Source: Voacanga thouarsii (Eukaryota; Streptophyta; Magnoliopsida; Gentianales; Apocynaceae). From it: a stretch of DNA of 64,000 bases. Every line of letters starts with the position of its first letter. Position 1 is the first letter of the stretch. Shown here piece after piece: positions 23,621 through 35,006 of this stretch. The DNA lies in NCBI GenBank assembly GCA_026120185.1, contig JANUWF010001719.1, forward strand, positions 2,380,501 to 2,444,500, in the 5' to 3' direction. The translations under genes were made by a program, and so were the position numbers. The notes under the pieces were generated by a model. That model searched no databases, was not told where the DNA came from, and worked only from the letters and a program-made list of their open reading frames with translations.

Positions 23621-26216
23621 GGGGGAGGTGGTCCCCGATCCACGGCAGCCCTCGCCTCACTTCAGAGCAAGGAATGGGGGAAAGTATGGGTAAAGCAAAG
23701 GGATCTGCCGCGAAACATCCAAGGAATGGGGCAGAAGGGGATGGATGTCCAAATTTTTCTCAAATCTCAAGTGATTCCAAAGCCTCTTTTTCATTCCTTA
23801 ATCAAAAGCCACACCCTTTTTTTAAGGTTTTTTTTTAATAAAAAAAATCTACCATTACTATTCAAAAGCACATACGAGACTAATAGTTTAAAAAGCAATT
23901 TAAACTCAAAATATTAATATAAAATAATCATTTTATAATAATAATAATAATAATAACATCTAGTATAAAACAATCTTTATAACTTCTTGAAACTTTCCTT
24001 TTCAAAATTACTTAGGAAAAAAAAATACAAATAATATAAAAACTCAAATAAAAATATTCTTTTATTCTTCTTTTTGATAATAGGACCCCTTTTAAAAAAA
24101 TAAATATCTAATCTATAATTGCAGCCATACAGGACTGAAATAGCAAAGATATGAGTATGTACGAAATGGCACTGTATTTGAAAAACAAGAGGATTTAAAA
24201 AAGTAAAAAATAAAAACACCAAAACTGGACCTCCATTCTAGTTACCCTTTTCGTCCCTTGTAGTATTTGCCAATAATTGACATTTTGGAAGGATAGATTA
24301 CATATGGCCCACCACCATCAACTGTCCCTGTTCCTGTTTTATCCTCTTCGCATAACCCTTCTGAGCTCGTCCTTTTCTAACCAGCGTGTTTCCATGTCAG
24401 TTTCCTCCAATTTGTGCTATACAATTTGATCGAATCTATGAAAGCATCGGTTAAGGGAAATTTTACTCTTTGCTTTCGTGGATCCTGTTACGAAAAACAG
24501 CAATAAAAAAAATTAAAAATTAAAAAATGATTTAAAATTTTATAAAATTTACATAATTCGATCAATATAATTTACTTCTATAAATTCAAAAATTGTTATT
24601 AGAGGGGTTAATTTTACAATCATTTAAAATTACATATTTATTAAAAAAAAACACGTTACCAATGAGGTCAATGGTGATTTCTAAACTTGGGCATGCCCAA
24701 GCTCTCTATTAAAAAATTCTTTTTTTAAATTATACTTTTAAATTTCGAAATGAGTTATCAATTCGGGTCTCAACTCAAATTCTCCACTACTACTATAATC
24801 CTTAAAAAAAATTTCCTTTTGAATCATACATTCAAAATTTTGAATTGAGCCATCAATTTGCATCGCCCACAATAATTCAAAACGGCACAAATCCAAATCA
24901 AAATAACAAGCATAAGTTTATCTTCACGCACGTCCAACTTATACCCACCCTCCCCGCCAATTTCCTATCCTCTTCCTATCTTATCTAATACTGTATTTGG
25001 GTGCTATCCAATCAACAAATTTGAACATATGTACTTGAGATCCAACCTTGAAATGTTCTCAACTGATAAAATGAAGAGCTTGATCTTGAATTTCAACTTG
25101 ATTTGATCAGTTACAGCTCACAAATTAATTTGATAACTTTAGTAATATAACTTTTTAAATAAAAATTGAAACGTATGTAATTGACATCCATTAATGCATA
25201 TAAGAAAAGTGGAGAAAATATAAATATAAATAAAACTTAAAATCTTTACCTAATAAAAAGCAAATTTACAAGTGAACCATCATACCTCATGTTAGCTTAA
25301 ATATTTATCCAATTGCCTTTATTATTATTATTTATTTTTATTTTTATTATTATTATGCATGTACAGTTTTCGTTACGTCTGGCAAATGTTTGAATTTTTC
25401 ATCCTCATCCTAAATCAAAATTTTATTTTAATTAAAATATATTATCATTTTATATAATTTTCGTTTTTTGAAAACTGTCATCTACTCACAATTCATTATA
25501 TCCTCTCTCTTTGGACTCACCTAACCCCACATATTTAATAATTTTTTACAAAACTCATCTCGAATCAATTCCTTCCCACTTACACTGAATGATTTTACTA
25601 GTTGCGTTTGACTAAGTACTAAAATATAATTTACTAATTCTTTTGACAAAATTATCAAAAAAAAAAAAAAAAGGAGAGAAAAAGTATCAAATTGTAAAAA
25701 TACTATCTTTCAATTTAAACTACACATGTTAACCCTAAAATTTGATAAGCCAAATTCGTCCTTCCCTTATATATATATATAAAAGTTATCCAACTTAACG
25801 TTTATACAAATTAGAAAAAAATCTATATAAATCTAGTTGTCATTATGATAGGAACTCCTTACTAAAAATAATAACAATAATAATAATAATAAAATTAATA
25901 TCTTTTAAGATCCCCAAAACATAAGGATTATTTCATCACTCTCATAGTTAAACGTATAATCCACCGATAATATATATATTAAAATAGCACCTAAAAAAAA
26001 CCTAATGGATGCCTATTTTTTTAGCATTTACCAGCCCAAGCAAATGTGTCATGGTCTGCACCATGACAACCCGAGGACCAGCCAGCACCCAAAAGGATGA
26101 CGATATTCACATTTGAGTTAATAGATGTTTAAAAGTAGAAGCAAACACCAACAAATGAAATCAAAGTGTTAGAGGGGTTAAATGGTACCAAAACAAGCCA
26201 AAAGGATCAAGGGTGA
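23621..26216. other. AT-rich intergenic stretch, no gene recognised
   Basis: A plus-strand open frame at 23606-23917 has no recognisable family. The rest holds simple repeats, including (ATA)n at about 23936-23956 and 25864-25890, a poly-A run near 25660-25672 and many homopolymers. Nothing can be assigned up to the gypsy LTR at 26217. Confidence 0.55.
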
Positions 26217-27267
26217 TGTCACTGGCTAACCTGTGACTCCGCTTTTCTAGACAATACCTTACTCATACCCAATCTAAGTGTTCGAGGTATAATCGGAACA
26301 TTTGTGTGTTTTCAGACTTATCTAGGAAACTGAAGGGACCAAACATTCCTAAGTGTGCTTAGCCACCTCATACGATTGGTCGAATATGCCTAAAAACGTT
26401 TGTGACCTTACCAAGGATATCCTAGACAATTTTAAGGACACTAGAGCATGCTTAGCCTAAGGCGCAAGATGGAGGGCTCAAGTCGACACGAAAAGACCTA
26501 AGGACTAGTCAGCTCGTCATGTTTGATACCCATGCCCGACGCCTATCTGAGATGCCTGAGACCAACCAAAGGTGCCAAAGCCATTCACCAGCCTAGTATG
26601 TTGTGCCCATGCTGAGCGCCCGAACCGAAGCTAGTGCCTTACCCATGCCGGGTGCCCAACGAGCAAACTAGTGACCTTGCCCAACAGCCAGCCAGCATCC
26701 AAATCCGTTGGCCCTTTATTTTTCTTGTGTAAATATGTAGATAGGCTTTTATTCTATTTTTATAATTTTCCTAAGGCCTTGAAGGTCATAATTGTAAATT
26801 TTCACAGTTAAATTCTTTATAGATAGGTCTATGGAATATCAATAAACTTTTTCTATTTTTTTAGAAAAACAGTATCTACTGCTGTAACTAGGGAAAAGTT
26901 TATCAATGCTATTATAGGGGGTAAAGAAAAATGAGATCAAGTAAAAGAAAATAAAGTCGGTTGTAAATATTGGTATTCCCCCTCACCAATACTTGTTATA
27001 AATACCTTGTATATGCTTCTATATGAATGAAATGAGCTCTTTCATGCAATCAAGTGCTGGTAAACTTTCATCTAAGCACTGTTTTCTATTGTTTTCATTT
27101 CGTTCATTGCCATTTTTCATCATTTCATTGTGATCCATTGCGAAACCACTCAAACTCACTTTAAAGTATCCAAACAAATTCAGAAAAGGCCGATGTGATG
27201 TTGATTTGAGCTTAGCCAAGTCACAGGCATCACGATTAGTCGATGTTGGGAAAAACAACTCGCGACA
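26217..27267 (+). repeat. Gypsy 5' LTR and primer-binding site
   Basis: Starts TGTCACTGGC and ends CGCGACA. It aligns throughout with the 3' LTR, for example GTGTGTNTTCAGACTTATCTA and AACATTCCTA. A likely TTGGTATCAACTC primer-binding site begins at 27269, two bases after the LTR, resembling the 3' end complement of a tRNA. The TATAAATACCTTGTATAT segment at about 26997-27014 is a candidate LTR TATA region. Confidence 0.85.
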
Positions 27268-28004
27268 ATTGGTATCAACTCTTGCTTACATACTACCACA
27301 ACCAGTGGAAGTTGGTAACGGTGCACTGTGAACTAATCTCCAAGCCATTGGGAGTTGGTTTTGCAGGACCAGTTGTTGGCTATTGAGGCCTGAGGAGTCG
27401 ATTTTTAAGTAAAAGGTGAATGGTTTTAGTATAAGAGCTAAGGAAGTGCTCAATGGACAATCAAATCACCACACATCAACCAATCAGAGACTAGCGCAGA
27501 GGGAGGAGGATATGGGAGGCCTAGACCTTAGCTAGCTTGGCTAGTGTGGGGGGGACCTTGGTTGGGACATGTCAGTGACTGCAGAGGTGGATTCAGATTG
27601 TGATTGTTTTGTACAGAATATGGCAGACGAGATAAGTATAAGTGAGCTTATGGTCGAGACCAGATCTAGTAAGCCCATAATGGCAACAGTTAAACTATTG
27701 TTAGGTGAAGGCACAACAAGGAACTGATTGGATGCGCTAAAGGCTATCATTAGCAAAAGCAGTGCCTTCTGCCTGGGACAAAGCGAGATAGACTATGGGT
27801 CTCTAGTAAAGCCTGTAGATTTCATTAATTCTAACGTCGTTCATCTTAGTGGCCAAGCTGACAAGATAAACATCGCACTAAGGGAGACGATCTAGATGAA
27901 AACGTTCATGAAGTCAGGCACGATCAACATAATATTACGCTACAGGAGGTACACACATCGGTAGCAGCCAATGTTCGTATTGTGGAGGAGGTGTGAGGTA
28001 TGCT

Positions 28005-28870
28005 ATAAGAGATTCGGACGGATCTGCAGATGCTTAAATTGGCCGTGAAACAGGTCAATGTTGAGGGACAATTGCCGATAGGGACTATGCAAGCTCTGAA
28101 GCCAAAAGTTAGAAAGTCAAAAAGCTTCAAGAGAGCATGAGATGCCAAGGAGGTGGGGAACTTCTTCTTCGACCTCGGCCAGTATTTCAAGATGGTTAGG
28201 ATAATCGAAGAGTGCCTGAATGTAGAAACCACTACCATATATTTAGAAGATGATGCCAAGTTATGGTAGAGGGTGCAGGTTGTTAAGATAGAAGTGGGAC
28301 GACTGACCATCGAGACTTAAGAGAAGATGAAAGTTGTTACAAAGAAGCAGTTCTTTCCCTGAATGCAGAGTATGCCACTAAATAGAAGCTCAGTGAGTTG
28401 CGGTATACGGAAACAGTGCAGGAGTATGTGAACTCCTTCATTACATGTCTTCTCCAAATCGAGAATATGTCAGAACAAACTATTCAGTTTCACAAAAGGA
28501 TTAAAGTCATGGGCCAGACAAAAGCTAAACAGACAAAGGGCGTAGGACTTGGCTCAAGTTGTCGCAGTGGCCGAGGGCTTGAAGGACTTCCAATCAAACC
28601 TTGTAAAAGAGTGGAAGGAAAACCCCAAAAGAGCGAGTACGAGGCAGGAATTTGACCAAACCCAAGAAGGAAAATGTGGGAACACAAGGTCTTTTAAGCA
28701 AACTTTTTAGCCTAATCCAAGCTTAACTAAGGAGATGGGCCATCTACCCCAAGAGAGGGATGAGACGGGATCCAAAAAGAGGATGGTGGGCAACAATGAA
28801 GTGCATATGAGCGCTTCTTGTGCAACAGACCACACCTCATTTGGGACTGCTCCAAAAAAGACATTAATTA
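28005..28870 (+). pseudogene. Gypsy gag remnant
   Basis: Broken frames preserve a retrotransposon gag core: VGNFFFDLGQYFKMVRI (about 28153-28205), then LEDDAKLW followed by TAG at 28267-28269 where a second tryptophan is usual. The zinc-knuckle remnant at about 28808-28850 reads RFLCNRPHLIWDC, in which the first cysteine of the CCHC box has become arginine. Multiple stops and frameshifts separate these parts. The protein would have packaged element RNA. Confidence 0.75.
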
Positions 28871-29088
28871 AGAACCAATGAATGCACTATTTGAACTTGG
28901 CACTTTGGCAACTTTGATGAAAGCTATAGGAGCTAACACTTGGGAGGCAGGGCCTAGTGAAACTGAAGGCAACCAAGAGGACGGCTTTATTGGGACAATC
29001 GCTTGATGATGCAATACTCCAACGGATGATGCACCAGAGACGAAGGTAAAAAAAAAAGGGCTAGGGAGGTGCCCGGACCATTGCCACG

Positions 29089-29586
29089 ATGCGCCAGACA
29101 GTTCCGAAAAGAAGGGCACTACTAGAGGGACTGATGTGTGTAGATATCCAAGCGAACGATAGGCCTACGAAAGCAATGGTGGACAGGGAAGCATATCACA
29201 ATTACTTGATAAGTTCAAAAGTTGGGCAGTTAAGCCTAGTACTAGAGAAGGGTACAAGCTTAGTTAAGTCTGTGAACGCAACAACTAAATCGATTGTGGG
29301 ACATGTTCACGCAGCAAAGTTTAAGTTGGGATTGGTGGAATGCAGGACTACGTTCACTGTGATAAAGATAGATGAATTCAAGATCATCTTGGGTATGGAG
29401 TTTTTAAGAGACTTAAATGTTGTCGTGTTTCTAATGATGAATTCAATAGTAATATTGAGAAGTTCCTCATATGTCATTCCTGTTAGGAAGTCCAAGGGAA
29501 GCTCCAGTAGAGGGTACAAATTAGATACCTTGTATCAATTGGGTGAAGAATGCAGGGATGGCAAGAATCAAGGTTCAATGAAATAA
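29089..29586 (+). pseudogene. Gypsy retropepsin-like protease remnant
   Basis: The longest open frame of the element (165 codons) contains a retropepsin-like fold: VDIQANDRPTKAMVD, HNYLISSKVGQLS, then KLGLVECRTTFTVIKID and ILGMEFLRDLNVV. The active site, normally D-T/S-G followed by A, reads D-R-E-A (aspartate codon 29182-29184). Threonine and glycine are replaced, so the protease should be inactive despite its open frame. The frame ends before any reverse transcriptase domain. Confidence 0.78.
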
Positions 29587-29759
29587 ACCAACTTTAGGGC
29601 CATGGACTTTACTATCAGACCCAGTCACCTGAAGGGATACTAGTCTCTAAAGTGGCAAGGTTAACGACGTTAGGTGAAACACTCCAACGGTGCGGAAAAC
29701 CTCAGGAACTTCAAAGAGAAGATAGCACCGAGGACATCACCAAATCAAGTAGGGGAGGA

Positions 29760-30800
29760 TGTCACAAGCCAAACTGTGACGGCCCGCTTACGTCTTGCCC
29801 CTGCCAATCCAAGTGCGTAAGGTACAATTGGAACACTCGTGTGTCTTCAGACTTATCTAAGAAATCGAAGGGACTAAACATTCCTAGGTATACTTATCTA
29901 CCTTATACGGTTAGATCGAGTATGCCTAAGAACATTTGTGACTTTGCAAAAGATGTCCTAGTAAGTTTAAGGATACCCGAACATCTCTAACTGAAGAACC
30001 AAGACAGAAGACTCAAGTCGACAAGGAACGACTCGAGAAGTAGCTGACTTGTCGTGCTCGATGCCTAGTTGAGGCGTCCGAGACCAATCAAAGGTGCCAG
30101 AATTGTGCACAGCCCAGTGTGTCGTACTCGTGCCAAGGGCCCAAACTAAGCCCAGTGTCCAGCACCCTTCTTGTGCCGTACACCCAACAATCGACCAGTG
30201 ACCGTGCTAGCAGTGAACTGACGGTCAACCGGTGACCAAAACAATCTACCCCTCTATTTTGTTGTGTAAATGCGAATATAGAATTTTGTTATATTTTTGT
30301 AATTTTCCTAGGCCTTGAAGGCTATACATGTAAATTTTTATAATTAGATTATTTGTAGATAGGTCTATAGAAAATCGACAAATTTTTCCCCTTCTTGGAA
30401 AACAGTATCTACTACTGTAACAAGATAAAAGTCTACAAATGCTATTATAAGGAGCAAAGAAAAATGAAATCAGGTACAAATAAACAAAGTCGGTTGTATA
30501 TATTGGTGTTCTCCCTCACCAATACTTGTTATAAATACTTTGTGCATATTTTCATGTAAATAAAAATGAGTTCTTTCATGCAATCAAGTACCAGTTAACT
30601 TTCATCTAAGTGTCATTTTTTGTCATCTTCATTCCGTTTATTGTCGTTTTTCATCGTTTTCATTGTAATTCACTGTGAAACCACTCAAACTTACTTTAAA
30701 ACATCTGAACAAGTTCATAAGAGGCCGATGTAATGTTGGGTCGAGCCCAGCCAAGTCACAGCCTTCAATATTAGTCGGTATTGGAAAAAGACTCATGACA
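29760..30800 (+). repeat. Gypsy 3' LTR
   Basis: Preceded by a purine-rich tract AAGTAGGGGAGGA (29747-29759), it starts TGTCACAAGC at 29760 and ends ATGACA at 30800. At 1041 bp it is close to the 1051 bp of the 5' copy. It is diverged from that copy by many substitutions and small indels. Confidence 0.85.
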
Positions 30801-31462
30801 GTGCTCAAGGAAGGGACGTGTACTCAAAAAATGAAAGCTACCTAACGAATGTAGTTGATCCGGAACAATATGGTCTAAGAGGTTCTGGAATGAACAAAGC
30901 AGAAACAACCAGAAATAGATATATAGGCACCCAGAGCAGTCGGCTCTAAAAGGATTCAAAGCCAATTAGAAAGACCCAAACGAATGAGCGCCCAGACAGA
31001 AGCAACAAGTGTCTAGGTGCCTAAACTAGTCTAGAAGGTTACAGACAATACAAGGCGCGCAGCATGGATGGACCAGCCAAGCATTTGGGAACAAAACAAC
31101 TCAGACTAGTCTGGAAGGTTCCTGACTAGACTAGAGGCACCTAGATGGCACCAAAGAGGCGCCTAGTTGACCAGCCAATAGGAGATCATGCTGGAATGTT
31201 CTAAAAGATGGTTAACTTTGGCTAGCTTTCTAGAGGTTTTGTCTAAAATACTCTAAGAGTCTTTATATTATTCATGTACATTGTAGAAAGGTCTAAAAAT
31301 TATATATAAGAAACTTAGATTGGACTAGAATAAGGCAGTACTATGTAGTGTTGTGTGAAACCTTGTGGAAGGTTTTAAAGTCTTGAGATTCTAGGAGTTT
31401 GAAAGACTTTTCTAGAATCCTTATAGGTAATGACTTGCCTATAAATAAGCCAAGCTCTCTCA
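30801..31462. other. Intergenic stretch between mobile elements
   Basis: No coding family is recognised. The motif ACTAGTCTAGAAGGTT or close variants recurs near 31013, 31107 and 31123, suggesting a short degenerate repeat. A candidate Helitron 5' terminus begins at 31463. Confidence 0.45.
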
Positions 31463-31934
31463 TCTAAATGTATATTCCAAATGTCAAGAGGGGATAGAAT
31501 TGTCCATATTATTTTTTTAAGAATTTTTTTTTAAAAAAAACTTTTCAACTTCTTTAATGAATAGTATAGATTTTAGAATCCTTCCACCTAAACTTTTTAA
31601 TGATTGAGATTAGTTTGGTTGTTATGAGTAAAATAGTCATTGAACATATATAATATTATTTTTAATAAAAAAATTATGAAAAATTTTTATAACTATTAAT
31701 AACTATATTAGTAACTATACATTTTATTCTATTATTAACTATTAATAACCATATTAATAACTCATAGAATGTCAAGAGGGGATTGAATTGTCCATATTAT
31801 TTTTTTAAGAATTTAAAAAAATCTTTTCAATTTCCTTAATAAATTGTATAGATTTTAAAATCCTTCAGTCTAAACTTTTCAATGGTTGAGATTAATTTGA
31901 TCGTCATAGGTAAAATAGTTATTAAACATGTATA

Positions 31935-32296
31935 TGAATTATTAGAATCTCCATTAATTAGTGGAGGCTCCACTAATTATGGATTTATGTGAATTATTAG
32001 AAGATTTTTATGGATGTCCACCATTTAGTGGAGACACCATTAATTGAGATTAGTTGAAGATGATGTATGACATGATGTATTTCACTAATTAGAGCTCTAT
32101 AAATAGAGCTATTCTCTAAGCTTGTAACACACCATCATTTTGTGAAAGAAAGATTAGTGAAAGAAATATTAGAGAAAGAATTGTGAGAGAAAGAAAGAGA
32201 GAAGTTTGAAGAGAAATTCTTGTGCAAAGAATAGTTAGAATTTTCTTAGTGTGTAGTGTGTAGATTTTATTCTAACACTACCCTAATTTTATAACA
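31935..32296 (+). repeat. Copia 5' LTR
   Basis: Starts TGAATTATTAG immediately after the GTATA duplication and ends ATAACA. The 3' LTR begins five bases earlier with TGTTA. Those bases would complete a TGTTAT...ATAACA inverted repeat, so the 5' copy has lost its first five bases. A CTATAAATAGAGC TATA box is near 32096-32108. Sequence after the LTR (CGTTATCAGCACGAG, from 32297) is the probable primer-binding region. Confidence 0.9.
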
Positions 32297-32303
32297 CGTT
32301 ATC

Positions 32304-32373
32304 AGCACGAGTCTCTACCGTTATTAAAGCCAGAAGACAGCACGAGTCTCTGCCGTTATTAAAGCCAGAAGAC
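32304..32373 (+). repeat. 35-bp direct duplication in the copia leader
   Basis: The unit AGCACGAGTCTCT... at 32304 is repeated at 32339 with one substitution. It overlaps the primer-binding region, so half of that site is present twice just upstream of gag. Confidence 0.9.
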
Positions 32374-32395
32374 ATGTACGCATTTATTGATCTCT

Positions 32396-33256
32396 ATGGC
32401 TAATCTCGCTAAACTCGAATTTGTAGCCCTTGATATTTCTGGAAAAAATTATATGTCATGGGTTCTCGATGCAGAAATGCATCTAAATGCTGAAGGCCTT
32501 AGTAAAACTATTCAAGCACATAATAGTGCATCTGCACAACACAAGGCTAAAGCTTTGATTTTTATTCGTCGTCATCTCGATGAAAATTTGAAAATGGAAT
32601 ATCTTACCGAAAAAGATCCATATGGTACTGTGGGTAAATTTAAAAGAAAGATTTGACCACTCGAAGATGGTCGTACTACCTCTTGCACGGTATGAATGGT
32701 TGCACTCGAGGTTGCAAGATTTTAAAACCGTGAATGAATATAGCTCCGCAATGTATAAAATTACATCTCAATTAAAATTATGCGGAGAAAAAGTGAGTGA
32801 TGGAAGATATGTTGGAGAAGACATTCTCCACCTTTCATGCCTCGAATATTGTCCTGCGACAACAATATCGAGAAAAGGGGTATACAAAATTTACTGATTT
32901 AATTACTGCCCTCCTCATTGCGAGAGAAAAATAATGAGTTATTATTGAGAAATCATGAAGCCGGACCAAGCGGCTCTACAGCACTCCCAGAAGTGAATGC
33001 TGTTGGCTCCAGTAGAAGCCATCGTTATAGTCGTGGTCGTGGCCGTGGCCGTGGCCGTGGTCGTGGTTATGGTCGTAGTCACGCTCGATATTTCCCTTAT
33101 CACAATTATAATCAAAGCTGTGAGAAATACTGGCCACCGAAGTGGAACAAAAAAGATCAAAAGGGAAAAGAAAAAGAAATTGAAGAAAAGCATGAGGATA
33201 TATGTTATAGATGTGGCATGAAAGGTCATTGGTCACGAAAGCGTCAGTACGGCTAA
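32396..33256 (+). pseudogene. Copia gag, frameshifted
   Basis: The first ATG at 32396 gives MANLAKLEFVALDISGKNYM, the typical copia gag N-terminus. Frameshifts near 32640 and 32810-32930 move the reading into other frames, where QDFKTVNEYSSAMYKITSQL and ELLLRNHEAGPSGS follow. A GRGRGRGRG-like basic tract (33030-33070) precedes a CCHC zinc knuckle, CYRCGMKGHW (about 33202-33231). Its last cysteine is lost to a further frameshift before a stop at 33254-33256. The protein would form the particle and bind RNA; this copy is dead. Confidence 0.9.
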
Positions 33257-33539
33257 GCATTTAGTTGAATTGTATCAAGCTTCATTGAAAAATAAAAATG
33301 TGGAAGCAAATTTTTCTCAACATCCAATAAATAATGTTGAGGATGACGATAGTGATCCTGAAGATCTTAATATCAATATTACCCATATGGATGTATCGGA
33401 TTTTTGAACACCCGAGACGGTAGGATAGACCATTTAATTGGTGATGGCGGTGTCCAAAAGAACTAAAGCCTCACCACTGATATTTTTGTATTTTCATTTT
33501 CATTCTATTCTAATAATATTTACGTTTACATATATATAT

Positions 33540-35006
33540 TTGTGTTCGGATGGTTGTTATTAATGATGATGTATGCATTATTGATAGTGGAACTACACAC
33601 ACCATACTAAAAAATGAGAAATATTTTTCGATCTCAAAATGGGAGAAATAAATATTTATACGATAAACGGTAGTGCAAATGTAATTGAGGGCTCAGGAAG
33701 AGCTAGTATATTGTTGCCTAAAGGAACAACAATTATTATTGATAAGGCACTATTTTCCTCAAAATCCGGAAGAAATTTATTGAGTTTTAAAGATATCCGC
33801 AGAAATGGGTATCATGTTGAAACAAATGAGGAAAATGGGATTGAGCATCTTTTTATTACTCAAATGCATTTGGGTAAGAAATCGGTATTAGAAAAGCTGC
33901 CGTCTTTTTCTACTTGGTCTATATTTTGTAAAAATACGTACAATTGAAATTCATCATCTAGTAAACCGAAGTTTGCGATCCTATTACTTTTAGCATTTGG
34001 CATGACCAGGTTGGGTCATCAGGGATCTACCATGATGAGAAGAATCATTGAGAATACACATGGTCATCCTTTAAAAAATAAAAGGATATTAACATCGAGA
34101 AAAATTCGCATGTCTTGCATGTTCCCTAGGAAAATTAATTGTTAAACCATCACCGGTAAAAGTAGGAGTTGAAAGTCCTACATTTCTCGAAGCAGTTCAC
34201 GGAGATATTTGTGGACCTATTGATCCACCATGTGGACCGTTCAAATATTTTATGGTCTTAATTGATGCATCATCCCGATGGTCACATGTATGTTTATTAT
34301 CTACTCGCAACTCTGGCGTTTGCGAGATTACTTGCTCAAATAATTAAATTACGAGCACAATTTCCGGACCATCACATTAAAAATATCCGTTTGGATAATC
34401 TTTGGTGAATTTTCATCACATGCTTTTGATGCATATTGCATGTCAATTGGGATTAATGTTGAACATCCTGTAGCTCATGTTCACACACGGAATGGTCTTG
34501 CTTGAATCTTTGATTAAACGATTACAATTAATTGCTAGACCATTATTAATGAAAACAAATCTCCCAACATCTGCACGGGGACATGCTATTCTACATGCTT
34601 TGCAACACTTGTACGTATAAGACCGGCTAGTTATCATAAATTCTCTCCTTTGCAATTGGCTTTTGGGTCGAGAACCAAATATTGCTCATTTAAGAATTTT
34701 TGGGTGTCTTGTATATATTCCAATTGCACCAAACTAACGTACAAAGATGGGTCCTCAAAGAAGAAAGGGGATATACGTTGGATATGATTCTCCCTCTATT
34801 ATCGGGTATGTTGAACCCCCGACGGGAGATGTATTCACGAGCAAGATTTGCTGATTGTCATTTTGATGAATCATTATTCCCTAAATTAGGGGAGAACCCA
34901 AACGAGTATAAAAAGGATCTTGATTGGACAACATCATTAAATTATCTTGATCCGCACACAAGCGCATGTGAACTTGAAGTTCAAAAGATAATTCATTTGC
35001 AAAGCA
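33540..35006 (+). pseudogene. Copia protease and integrase region, broken
   Basis: A protease remnant with IDSGTTHTILK lies near 33575-33615. The pre-integrase segment runs through 33639-33947 and about 34000-34180, with TRLGHQGSTMMRRIIENTHG. The integrase core starts around 34195 (AVHGDICGPIDPPCGPFKYFMVLIDASS). Stops and frameshifts occur every few hundred bases. The integrase would have inserted the cDNA and left the 5-bp duplication seen at the ends of this copy. Confidence 0.82.

Larger units (their letters stand above)
26217..30800 (+). mobile_element. Short Ty3/gypsy LTR retrotransposon, gag-protease only
   Basis: Two homologous LTRs (26217-27267 and 29760-30800) flank an internal region of only 2492 bp. 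The internal region has recognisable gag and retropepsin remnants but no reverse transcriptase, RNase H or integrase motif on either strand. It is therefore a non-autonomous or internally deleted copy. The LTRs are substantially diverged, which indicates an old insertion. Flanking 5-bp sequences (GGTGA and GTGCT) do not match, so the target duplication has decayed or the ends are off by a few bases. Confidence 0.88.

Noticed and set aside
26212..30805. Target-site duplication for the gypsy element
   Set aside because: The flanking five bases (GGTGA and GTGCT) do not match at the LTR ends as defined, so no duplication is claimed.
31480..31934. CRISPR-like or satellite array
   Set aside because: Only two 288-bp units without spacers; it is part of a dispersed plant repeat family.
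32942..33260. Several overlapping frames on both strands, with Thr/Ala/Val or His/Asp repeats
   Set aside because: They are alternative readings of the Gly-Arg repeat in copia gag.
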